From: Microbacterium sp. Clip185
Lineage (GTDB): Bacteria; Actinomycetota; Actinomycetes; Actinomycetales; Microbacteriaceae
Assembly: GCF_028743715.1 (NCBI RefSeq)
Contig: NZ_CP117996.1
Coordinates: forward strand, 930,001-994,000
Reading direction: 5' to 3'
DNA: 64,000 bases
Under the pieces are notes generated by a model that saw only the letters and a program-made list of their open reading frames with translations, had not been told where the DNA came from and ran no database searches. This document shows positions 20,104 through 27,730 of the stretch, piece by piece. The translations under genes were made by a program, and so were the position numbers. The stretch's first letter is position 1, and every line of letters begins with the position of its first letter.

Positions 20104-21380
20104 TCTCGCGCGCGGTGCTCGTGCTCCCGCAGTCTGCGGCGCTTGCGCTGCGTGAGCAGCTGCTGTTGGAGGGCGCAGCCGACGTGGCGATCCACCCTCC
20201 GGAGCGATTCGCCGCGACCGTCGCGTCGGGCCTTCGGCCGGATGCGGAACTCGACGCGCTTCTCACCGGCGCCGACAGCCTGGTGGTCGCTGCGCGCGTC
20301 GATCAGCTCACGGCTCACACCGTCGCCTTCGCAGATGCCCGTGGCGTGCGCGTCCTGCCGCTCGGCGACGATGCTGCCGGCGCGCGTCTGGCCGCAGCCT
20401 TCGGACTCGCCGCTCCCATTCCTGCAACCGGATCGGCGCGAGAGGTGGCGGTCGCGCTCGCCACCGCGTCCGCGTCGTCGCGCACCGCTCGGCCCGCCGT
20501 CACAGGTCCCCGCCTGATCGCCGTCTGGGGGCCGCACGGCGCCCCGGGGCGATCCACCGTCGCCGTCGGCCTCGCCACCGAGCTCTCCCGCGGAGGTCGC
20601 CACGTCGCCCTCGTCGACGCAGACGCCCATGCGCCCTCGCTGGCCATTGCTCTGGGGCTTCCCGACGAGGGGCCCGGCTTCGCGGTCGCATGCCGCCAGG
20701 CCGAGCTGAATGCTTTGGACGAGGTCGAGCTCCAGCGCATCTCCGTGCCACTCGGAGGCGCCGACGTCGACGTGCTCACCGGCATCAACCGGCCGTCGAG
20801 GTGGCCCGAGCTCAGCGAGAAGCGCGTGCGTGCCGCGCTCACCGCCTGCGCCGGATGGGCCGAGCACACCGTGGTCGACGTCGCCGCATCCTTGGAGCGG
20901 GACGAGGAGATCGTGAGCGACGTGATCGCGGGCCCCCGCCGCAACGCCGCGACGCTGGCCGCGCTCGAGACCTCGGATCACGTCGTGGCGGTCCTGGCCG
21001 CCGACCCGGTCTCCGTCGCGCGCTTCCTGCGCTCGGTGGGGGAGTTGCGTGCGGTCATCGCGACGACGCCGTTGACCGTCGTCGTGAACCGGCTCCGTCG
21101 CGGCGGAGTAGGAATCGACGCGCGTGGACAACTCCGTCGAACGCTCGAGCGCTATGCGGACATCCGCGACATGTGGTTCGTGCCCGAGGATCGCAGGGCG
21201 GCGGATGCGGCGATGCTCGCCGCCCGGCCCGCCGCGGAGGTGGCGGGGAGATCCGCGATGGTGTCCGCCATTCGGCGCATCGTCGGGGAGGCGCTGCTTC
21301 CGCCGGTTCCGCTCGCAGCCGGCCGGCGCGAGCGCCGCGGCAGCCGGAGTCCGCACGAGCGACTGGTCGCCTCCGCATAG
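20100..21380 (+). CDS. CpaE/MinD-like P-loop ATPase
   Basis: This 426-residue protein has an N-terminal receiver-like region without an obvious phospho-acceptor (1-130) and a SIMIBI P-loop domain from about 135. The loop GPHGAPGRST at 144-153 has Arg where canonical ParA/MinD proteins have the Walker lysine. This replacement is seen in other actinobacterial CpaE/TadZ-like proteins. LVDADAHAPS follows near residue 175. It is coupled by GTGA to the SAF protein. It may position a membrane complex; the partner is unknown. Confidence 0.82.
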   Translation: MISRAVLVLPQSAALALREQLLLEGAADVAIHPPERFAATVASGLRPDAELDALLTGADSLVVAARVDQLTAHTVAFADARGVRVLPLGDDAAGARLAAAFGLAAPIPATGSAREVAVALATASASSRTARPAVTGPRLIAVWGPHGAPGRSTVAVGLATELSRGGRHVALVDADAHAPSLAIALGLPDEGPGFAVACRQAELNALDEVELQRISVPLGGADVDVLTGINRPSRWPELSEKRVRAALTACAGWAEHTVVDVAASLERDEEIVSDVIAGPRRNAATLAALETSDHVVAVLAADPVSVARFLRSVGELRAVIATTPLTVVVNRLRRGGVGIDARGQLRRTLERYADIRDMWFVPEDRRAADAAMLAARPAAEVAGRSAMVSAIRRIVGEALLPPVPLAAGRRERRGSRSPHERLVASA

Positions 21381-21389
21381 GGTGGAGGG

Positions 21390-22883
21390 GTGTCGACCCT
21401 CAGCGATCTCGTCTACGCGCACGGCTTCTCCGATCCCGCCGATGTGGAGTGGCTGCACCGGCTCGCCGGGGACGGACAGCTCCTCGCGGATCTCGCCTTC
21501 GCGGACATCGTGCTGTGGGTTCCCACCGAGGACGACTCCTTCATCGCCGTCGCGCATACGCGTCCCTCCGGCGCGGCGACCCTCTTCTACCGCGATATCG
21601 TGGGCGACCGTGTGCGGCCGCAGTGGCGCGCCCAGGTGCGTGAGGCCTTCACCACCGGCCGGATCGTCGACTCCGCGTCGCCGGACTGGTTCGAGGAGAC
21701 TCCCACCCGCGTGCGCGCCGTCCCCGTGGTCCGCGCTCGCGCCGGGGCCGACTCGCCGGCCCGCATCCTCGGCGTGCTGACCCGCCACACGAACCTGGGT
21801 GAGGCCCGCACGCCTTCCCGTCAGCAGATCACCTTCAACGACTGCGCCGACGACCTGTTCGGGATGGTGGCGACGGGGGAGTTCCCCGACGTCGCCGCAC
21901 CCGCGTCGCCACGCCGGGGCGCACCGCGCGCATCGGACGGCCTCATCCGGATCGACGTGGACGGGCTCACCACGTTCGCGAGCCCCAACGCGCTGTCGGC
22001 CTTCTACCGGATGGGATTCGAGGACGAGCTCGAGGGTGAGCCACTCGTGGAGGTCATCACGCAGATCCTCCCCGAGAAGCGGCAGTTCGACGAGTCCCTG
22101 CCCGTCGTCGCCACCGGCCGGGCTCCGTGGCGGGTGGACATCGAGGCCAGGGGCGTCACCGTGGCGCTGCGCGCCATTCCGCTGCGCGACCACGGCAACC
22201 GCATCGGCGCGATCGTGCTGTGCCGCGACGTGACGGAGCTCCGCCACCGGGATCAGGAGCTGATCACCAAGGACGCGACGATCCGCGAGATCCATCACCG
22301 GGTCAAGAACAACCTGCAGACCGTCGCCTCGCTCCTGCGGATCCAGGCTCGTCGCACACACTCGGATGAGGCGCGCGACGCGCTCACCCACGCGACGCGG
22401 CGAGTGTCCGCGATCGCCGTGGTGCATGACACCCTCTCGGAGGGACTGACCCAGAACGTCGACTTCGACGAGGTGTTCTCACGCGTCCTGAAGCTCGTCG
22501 CCGAGGTGGCCGCCGCACCGACGACGCGTGCTCGCACGCGCAAGACCGGCTCGTTCGGGACGCTGCCCAGCGAATACGCGACTCCGCTGGCGCTCGCTCT
22601 GACCGAACTCGTCACCAACGCCGTCGAGCACGGGCTCGCGGGTCAAGAGGGCGAGGTCGAGATCGCCGCCGAGCGCTCCGAGGACAACCTGGAGGTGCGC
22701 GTCCGTGACACCGGGGTGGGCCTGCCCGAAGGCCAGGTGGGCCGGGGCCTGGGGACACAGATCGTGCGCACCCTGATTCAGGGGGAGCTGGGCGGAACGA
22801 TCGACTGGCACACGATCATGGGCCGGGGCACCGAGGTCACGATCGACATCCCGCTTCGCTACATCGACCGCGGCGAGCTCTGA
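21390..22883 (+). CDS. pdtaS: Sensor histidine kinase PdtaS
   Basis: This 497-residue soluble kinase has an N-terminal GAF domain (about 5-150), a PAS domain (about 180-290) and a HisKA_2 domain with the phospho-acceptor in IHHRVKNNLQT near residue 301. A HATPase_c domain (about 390-495) follows. PdtaS phosphorylates the antiterminator PdtaR, which is not in this window. The GTG start lies six bases after TAGGGT (21378-21383), and the intervening GGAGGGG could also act as a ribosome-binding site. pdtaS next to whiB1 is conserved in Actinobacteria. Confidence 0.93.
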   Translation: MSTLSDLVYAHGFSDPADVEWLHRLAGDGQLLADLAFADIVLWVPTEDDSFIAVAHTRPSGAATLFYRDIVGDRVRPQWRAQVREAFTTGRIVDSASPDWFEETPTRVRAVPVVRARAGADSPARILGVLTRHTNLGEARTPSRQQITFNDCADDLFGMVATGEFPDVAAPASPRRGAPRASDGLIRIDVDGLTTFASPNALSAFYRMGFEDELEGEPLVEVITQILPEKRQFDESLPVVATGRAPWRVDIEARGVTVALRAIPLRDHGNRIGAIVLCRDVTELRHRDQELITKDATIREIHHRVKNNLQTVASLLRIQARRTHSDEARDALTHATRRVSAIAVVHDTLSEGLTQNVDFDEVFSRVLKLVAEVAAAPTTRARTRKTGSFGTLPSEYATPLALALTELVTNAVEHGLAGQEGEVEIAAERSEDNLEVRVRDTGVGLPEGQVGRGLGTQIVRTLIQGELGGTIDWHTIMGRGTEVTIDIPLRYIDRGEL

Positions 22884-22890
22884 GAACGAC

Positions 22891-22934
22891 GCATCCGCCG
22901 CACCTGGCGCCGTGGGCGCCGGAACGGCGGATGC
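22891..22934. terminator. Bidirectional hairpin pdtaS/whiB1
   Basis: An outer 10-bp stem (22891-22900 with 22925-22934) encloses an inner GGCGCC/GGCGCC pair. It lies between convergent genes and has no T-tract on the plus strand. Confidence 0.6.
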
Positions 22935-22958
22935 GGAGTCTGACGGGTGTCGGAGCGC

Positions 22959-23207
22959 TCAGGAGGCGCGACGGGCGCGCGCGGCGCGGCGCTTGAGGGC
23001 ACGACGCTCATCCTCGGAGAGGCCGCCCCACACGCCCGAGTCCTGGCCGGTCTCGAGGGCGTACTGCAGGCAGATCTCGGTGACGGTGCAGCGTGCGCAC
23101 ACGGACTTGGCCTTTTCGATCTGGTCGACCGCCGGACCGGTGTTGCCGACCGGGAAGAACAGCTCCGGGTCTACGGTCAGGCAGGCTGATTTGTCGCGCC
23201 AATCCAT
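22959..23207 (-). CDS. whiB1: WhiB family iron-sulfur transcription factor, WhiB1 type
   Basis: This 82-residue protein has the four [4Fe-4S] cysteines C9, C37, C40 and C46, the GVWGG turn at 58-62, and a basic Arg-rich C-terminus for DNA contact. WhiB1 is nitric-oxide sensitive and essential in mycobacteria, where it binds the primary sigma factor. The start at 23207 has GAGGAG eight bases upstream. Its position next to pdtaS supports the WhiB1 rather than WhiB2/3 subtype. Confidence 0.95.
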   Translation of the reverse strand: MDWRDKSACLTVDPELFFPVGNTGPAVDQIEKAKSVCARCTVTEICLQYALETGQDSGVWGGLSEDERRALKRRAARARRAS

Positions 23208-23363
23208 GTGATGTTGCTCCTCAGGCGTCGGAAAAAGGTGAGAACGGGTGGGTTGTGAAAGAGCCCGGATCGGGGTCCGGTACCCTGTGTGATGTGCGAG
23301 CTTCAGCTCGCCCCACGCCGCTGTGGGAGCACACGACGTCGTCAATGGTTCCACAGTGCCCAG

Positions 23364-23382
23364 GGTGAATCAAGGGTTCACC
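23364..23382. promoter_or_regulatory. Inverted repeat GGTGAA-N7-TTCACC
   Basis: A perfect 6-bp inverted repeat lies in the 245-base divergent region between whiB1 and the membrane-protein gene. It could be an operator. No regulator is assigned. Confidence 0.3.
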
Positions 23383-23452
23383 GGTTGTTTTGTGTCCCGT
23401 CACCAACTTCATGCGTCCGAATACTGTCCAATCCCACAACTCCGGAGATGCC

Positions 23453-23842
23453 ATGCGCAACGACCTGCTGAGCCTGGTAGCGGGCGGTCTGGTGGTCCTC
23501 GAGGGTGTCGCGCTCGCGGGGCTCGCGCTCTGGCAGCTCATCGCGCTCTGGCAGGGAGACACCGCATCCCAGGCGACGGCCATCGCCCTGATCGTTCTGA
23601 CCCTGGTGGGGGCCGCGCTCGTGGTGGCTTTCGGCGTGGCCGCCGCACGCGGCAGATCGGGCGGTCGCTCGGGCGGCATCGTGGTGCAGCTGCTGGTGCT
23701 GGCGGTTGCCATCGGCGCGGTGACCGGGACGTACGGACACCCGCTCAATGGTCTGCAGCTGGGCGTTCCGGCGCTGATCGTGCTGGTGCTGCTGATCTCG
23801 GCGGCGCGCCGGGGTGCTCACAGCGCCCGGCGCGAGGACTGA
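23453..23842 (+). CDS. Small membrane protein of unknown function
   Basis: This 129-residue protein has four predicted membrane segments (about 6-28, 42-62, 73-97 and 100-118) separated by a short GRSGGRSGG loop. A GGAG site lies five bases before the ATG and a TACTGT -10 element at 23422-23427. It is divergent from whiB1. I recognise no family beyond actinobacterial hypothetical membrane proteins. Confidence 0.8.
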   Translation: MRNDLLSLVAGGLVVLEGVALAGLALWQLIALWQGDTASQATAIALIVLTLVGAALVVAFGVAAARGRSGGRSGGIVVQLLVLAVAIGAVTGTYGHPLNGLQLGVPALIVLVLLISAARRGAHSARRED

Positions 23843-23845
23843 TCC

Positions 23846-24316
23846 TCAGCCCTCGATGCCGAGGAGCTTGCGCAGCCGCGCCACGTGGCCGGTGGCCTTC
23901 ACGTTGTACAGCGCCTGCTCGATGCGGCCGTCCGCGTCGATCACGAACGTCGAGCGGAGCACGCCTTCGACGGTCTTGCCGTAGTTCGTCTTCTCGCCCC
24001 ACGCGCCGTAGGCGTCGTGTACGGCGTGATCGGGGTCGGACAGCAGCGGGAACGTGAGGCCGTCGCGCTCGCGGAACGACCGAAGCTTCTCCGACGAGTC
24101 GCGGGAGACACCGAGCACCGTGTATCCGGCAGCCGTCAGCGAGGAGAGGCTGTCGCGGAAGTCGCATGCCTGCGTCGTGCATCCCGGCGTCATCGCGGCG
24201 GGGTAGAAGTAGAGGATGACGGGGCGGCCGCGGAACTCCTGCAACGAGACGGCCGTGCCGTCCTGATCGTGGAGCGTGAAGTCGGGGGCGATGTCGCCGG
24301 GCTGCAGCTGAGTCAT
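23846..24316 (-). CDS. bcp: Thioredoxin-dependent thiol peroxidase (BCP/PrxQ)
   Basis: This 156-residue peroxiredoxin reduces hydroperoxides. The peroxidatic cysteine is C46 in TPGCTTQAC, and the resolving cysteine C51 lies five residues on, the E. coli BCP pattern. The ATG lies six bases after TACGCT (24323-24328, minus strand), so it is probably leaderless and separate from the rsgA-aroA unit upstream. Confidence 0.95.
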   Translation of the reverse strand: MTQLQPGDIAPDFTLHDQDGTAVSLQEFRGRPVILYFYPAAMTPGCTTQACDFRDSLSSLTAAGYTVLGVSRDSSEKLRSFRERDGLTFPLLSDPDHAVHDAYGAWGEKTNYGKTVEGVLRSTFVIDADGRIEQALYNVKATGHVARLRKLLGIEG

Positions 24317-24333
24317 GATTCCAGCGTAGGCGC

Positions 24334-25377
24334 TCAGCGGCCGCCGAACGTGGTCAGCAACCGCTGCAGCGAGTCCAGGCGTGCCGCGCCGCTCGGGCCG
24401 AGCTTGCCCTCGGCGACCGCGGCGATGATCGCGCAGTCCGGAGCATCGGGCAGATGGGTGCAGCCGCGGGGACAGTCCTCGGCGACGGTGGCCAGGTCGG
24501 TGAAGGCGCGCAGGATGTTGGCGGGATCCACGTGGCCGAGGCCGAAGGAGCGCACGCCGGGGGTGTCGATCACCCAGCCCGAGCCCCCGTCGCCCCGATA
24601 GCGCAGCGACACCGTCGAGCTCGAGGTGTGGCGTCCGCGTCCGGTGACCTCGTTGACGTGACCTGTCGCACGCCCTGCGCCCGGCACGAGCGCGTTCACG
24701 AGCGTCGACTTACCGACCCCCGAGTGACCGACGAAGACCGTGGAGTGACCGATCAGGGCTGCGCCGATGCGTTCGACCGGCATCTCGCCTCGCGCGCTGG
24801 TGAAGACCTCGATATCGATGCCGTCGAAGTGCGACAGGAACGGCGCCGGGTCGGCGAGGTCGGTCTTGGTCACCACGAGAAGCGGTCGTATCCCGGCGTC
24901 GAGCGCGGCGATGAGGTACCGGTCGACCAGGCGTGCACGCGGCTCGGGGTCGGCGGCGGCCACGACGACGAGCATCTGGTCGGCGTTGGCCACCACGACG
25001 CGCTCCACCTGGTCGGTGTCATCGGCGCTGCGTCGAAGCAGGGTGGTGCGATCCTCGATGCCGACGATGCGCGAGAGCGTTCCCTCGGTGCCACTCACAT
25101 CCCCCACGACGCGTGCCCGGTCGCCGGTGACGATGGGGGTGCGGCGCAGCTCCCGCGCACGCGTGGCGACGATCTCTCGTTCGGTGGGCTCGTCCTCGTC
25201 GACGAGCACCTGGTAGCGTCCCCGATCCACGCCCAAGACGCGCGCGATGTGTGCGTCGGCGTGGGCTGGTCGGCGTTTCGTGCGCGGTCTGTTGGCCTTC
25301 GGGTTCGGGCGAGCGCGGAAGGTGGACTCGTCGTAGGCGAGGTCGTCCTCGTCGTCGTCCGGGGGCAGCCAGCTCAC
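24334..25377 (-). CDS. rsgA: Ribosome small subunit-dependent GTPase A
   Basis: This 347-residue circularly permuted GTPase assists 30S maturation. An N-terminal OB fold is followed by G4 (TKTDLAD), G1 (GHSGVGKST) and G3 (DTPGVRSF) in permuted order, and a C-terminal zinc finger (CPRGCTHLPDAPDC). The GTG start at 25377 overlaps the aroA stop as GTGA. The aroA-rsgA pairing next to the sigR locus is conserved in Actinobacteria. Confidence 0.95.
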   Translation of the reverse strand: MSWLPPDDDEDDLAYDESTFRARPNPKANRPRTKRRPAHADAHIARVLGVDRGRYQVLVDEDEPTEREIVATRARELRRTPIVTGDRARVVGDVSGTEGTLSRIVGIEDRTTLLRRSADDTDQVERVVVANADQMLVVVAAADPEPRARLVDRYLIAALDAGIRPLLVVTKTDLADPAPFLSHFDGIDIEVFTSARGEMPVERIGAALIGHSTVFVGHSGVGKSTLVNALVPGAGRATGHVNEVTGRGRHTSSSTVSLRYRGDGGSGWVIDTPGVRSFGLGHVDPANILRAFTDLATVAEDCPRGCTHLPDAPDCAIIAAVAEGKLGPSGAARLDSLQRLLTTFGGR

Positions 25378-26705
25378 CCGGACGGCTCCGTGCCCGCGAG
25401 CATCCGCGCCCACAGCTCGGGGAACTCGGGCATGGTCTTGGCCGTCGTCCCGATGTCGTCGACGACGACCCCTGGAACGGCCAGCCCGACGAGTGCGCCG
25501 GTGGTGGCCATGCGGTGATCGTGGAACGCACGCCACAGCCCGCCCGTGAGAGGCCGTGGTGTGACGCGGATGCCGTCCTCCAGCTCTTGCGCATCTCCGC
25601 CGAGGGCGCGGACGTTGTGCACGAGCGCGGCGAGCCGGTCGGTCTCGTGCCCGCGCAGATGACCGATGCCGACGAAGGTCGACGGTGCATCCGACAGCAG
25701 AGCGAGCCCCACGAGGGTCGGTGCGAGCTCACCGACGGCGGAGAGGTCGAGATCGACACCGGTGATGGCGTCGCCGCCGGTGACGGTCAGGCTTCCGTGT
25801 CGACGGCTGCTTCGCGCGCCGAAGGCGGCCAGCAGCTCGGGCAGCTGAGCGCCCGGCTGCGTGGAGTGGGCGGGCCAGCCGTCCACGGTCACCTCGCCGC
25901 CGGTGATCAGCGCCGCCGCGAGGAACGGGGCTGCGTTGGAGAGGTCGGGCTCGATCGCGATGTCCTTCGCGCGGATCGGTCCGGGAGGCACGATCCACTC
26001 GCCCGGTGCCGGGCGCTCCACATGCACGCCGCGGTGCGCGAGGGACTCCACGGTCATGTCGATGTGCGGGATCGAGGGCAGGCGCGCCCCCTCGTGGCGC
26101 AGGTGAAGCCCCACGTCGAACCGCGCCGCCGAAAGCAGCAGGCCGGAGACGAACTGGCTCGACGCGCTGGCATCGATCGTGACCTCGCCGCCGCGCACAT
26201 GCCCGCGTCCGCGCACGAGGAAGGGGAGGGACCATGTGCCGGCGTCATCGATGTCGACACCGACCTCCCGGAGGGTGCGGATCATCTCGCCCATCGGCCG
26301 GTGCAGGGCGCTTTCGTGGGCCGTCACGGTCACGTCGCCCCGCGCGAAGCCTGCCAGCGGCGTCACGAAGCGCATCACGGTGCCCGCTTGGCCGCAGTCC
26401 ACGACGACATCCGCCGGTGCTGCGGCGGCTTGGGGCGTGATCCTCAGGTCGTCGCCGAAGGGACCCGACCCCTCGATGCGCTCGATGCCCACGCCGAGGG
26501 CGGTGAGCGCCTCCAGCATCCGCGCCGAGTCGTCGGAGTGCAACGGCGCACGCAGGATGCCGGGGCCGTCGGCCAGCGCCGCCAGGACGAGTTCACGGTT
26601 GGTCAGCGACTTGGAGCCGGGCACCTGGACCACCGCGCGCACGGCCTCGAGCGCGCTCGGTGCGGCCCAGCCGGCGAGATCGGGGGAATAGCGCTCGTCG
26701 CTCAT
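25374..26705 (-). CDS. aroA: 3-phosphoshikimate 1-carboxyvinyltransferase (EPSP synthase)
   Basis: This protein (443 residues from ATG 26705) catalyses the sixth step of the shikimate pathway, joining PEP to shikimate-3-phosphate. Visible signatures are the PGSKSLTNR loop, DCGQAGTVMRF, HESALHRPM and, near the C-terminus, RAFHDHRMA. The ATG at 26705 is preferred because AGGGTGG lies about eight bases upstream; GTG 26714 is an alternative. It is divergent from the sigR gene. Confidence 0.96.
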   Translation of the reverse strand: MSDERYSPDLAGWAAPSALEAVRAVVQVPGSKSLTNRELVLAALADGPGILRAPLHSDDSARMLEALTALGVGIERIEGSGPFGDDLRITPQAAAAPADVVVDCGQAGTVMRFVTPLAGFARGDVTVTAHESALHRPMGEMIRTLREVGVDIDDAGTWSLPFLVRGRGHVRGGEVTIDASASSQFVSGLLLSAARFDVGLHLRHEGARLPSIPHIDMTVESLAHRGVHVERPAPGEWIVPPGPIRAKDIAIEPDLSNAAPFLAAALITGGEVTVDGWPAHSTQPGAQLPELLAAFGARSSRRHGSLTVTGGDAITGVDLDLSAVGELAPTLVGLALLSDAPSTFVGIGHLRGHETDRLAALVHNVRALGGDAQELEDGIRVTPRPLTGGLWRAFHDHRMATTGALVGLAVPGVVVDDIGTTAKTMPEFPELWARMLAGTEPSG

Positions 26706-26755
26706 CGGTTCCACCCTACTGAACCGTTCCGATCGACGGTGAAGGAAGGACGCGC

Positions 26756-27412
26756 ATGAACGCCGTGCTCGAGCGCCCGAAAGTCGCTCGCGGGCAACGC
26801 GTAGGATTGCCCACGATGGACGACACCAGCTCTGCCGTGGACACCCGCTCTCAGTTCGAGGAGCAGGCGTTGCCGTTCATGGACCAGCTGTATGCGGCAG
26901 CGATGCGCATGACGCGCAATCCCTCCGATGCAGCCGATCTCGTGCAGGAAACCTTCGTCAAGGCGTTCTCCTCGTGGGCGACGTTCACCCAGGGCACCAA
27001 CCTCAAAGCGTGGCTCTACCGCATCCTGACGAACACGTACATCAACGTGTACCGCAAGAAGCAGCGCGAGCCCTACCAGGGCGCCATCGATGATCTCGAG
27101 GACTGGCAGCTCGGCGGCGCGGAGTCGACCACCGCCACCAGCACCCGCTCCGCCGAGGCGGAGGCGATCGACCACATGCCGGCGTCGATCGTGAAAGAGG
27201 CGCTGCAATCGATCCCCGAGGACTTCCGGCTGGCGGTGTACCTCGCCGACGTCGAGGGCTTCGCCTACCAGGAGATCGCGGACATCATGAAGACCCCTAT
27301 CGGCACGGTCATGAGCCGCCTGCACCGCGGCCGGCGCATGCTTCGTGACCTGCTCGCCGACTACGCGAAGGAACGGGGCATCGCCCCGTCTGCACCCAGG
27401 AGCAAGAAATGA
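26756..27412 (+). CDS. ECF sigma factor, SigR/SigH type
   Basis: This protein has 218 residues from ATG 26756, or 198 from ATG 26816. Region 2 ([31 protein letters not shown]) and region 4 ([26 protein letters not shown]) match the redox-responsive SigR/SigH group. Both starts are supported: AAGGAAGG precedes 26756 at good distance, while TAGGAT (26802-26807) sits eight bases before 26816. The partner anti-sigma gene overlaps as ATGA. It is expected to control thioredoxin, mycothiol and proteolysis genes. Confidence 0.94.
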   Translation: MNAVLERPKVARGQRVGLPTMDDTSSAVDTRSQFEEQALPFMDQLYAAAMRMTRNPSDAADLVQETFVKAFSSWATFTQGTNLKAWLYRILTNTYINVYRKKQREPYQGAIDDLEDWQLGGAESTTATSTRSAEAEAIDHMPASIVKEALQSIPEDFRLAVYLADVEGFAYQEIADIMKTPIGTVMSRLHRGRRMLRDLLADYAKERGIAPSAPRSKK

Positions 27413-27654
27413 CCGACTGTGGCTGCGAGAAGGCCCGACGCGATCTCGAGGAGTATCTGCGCAACGAGATGTGCCACGTCGAGCACAGCGATATCCGCGA
27501 GCACCTCGAGACGTGCGCGGAGTGTCGCGACGAGGCGCTCGTGGCGACGACGCTCACCGAGGTCGTGGCCAGGGCGTGCAAGGAGACGGCACCCGATCAG
27601 CTCCGCGATCAGGTGCTGCAGCGGCTTCGCGCGGCACAGGCGACTCATCACTGA
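27409..27654 (+). CDS. Zinc-binding anti-sigma factor, RsrA/RshA type
   Basis: This 81-residue ZAS protein has the motif H32-x3-C36-x2-C39 (HLETCAEC) plus further cysteines at 4, 6 and 22. In RsrA, oxidation of zinc ligands releases the sigma factor. Translational coupling to the sigma gene (ATGA) and the length fit the mycothiol-system anti-sigma-R family. Confidence 0.94.
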   Translation: MTDCGCEKARRDLEEYLRNEMCHVEHSDIREHLETCAECRDEALVATTLTEVVARACKETAPDQLRDQVLQRLRAAQATHH

Positions 27655-27730
27655 CACACAGAGTTCTGCTCCCGCGCACCAACCCTGATCGATAGGGTGA
27701 CGGCGGCACTCTGAGTCCGTGGGAGGTCGC

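Noticed and set aside
19710..22427. Long minus-strand open frame opposite the SAF, CpaE-like and PdtaS genes
   Set aside because: It crosses three well-supported genes and its translation has no recognisable fold.
23283..23306. CRP-type site upstream of whiB1
   Set aside because: TGTGTGATGTGCGA has one half-site only; the second half of TGTGA-N6-TCACA is missing.
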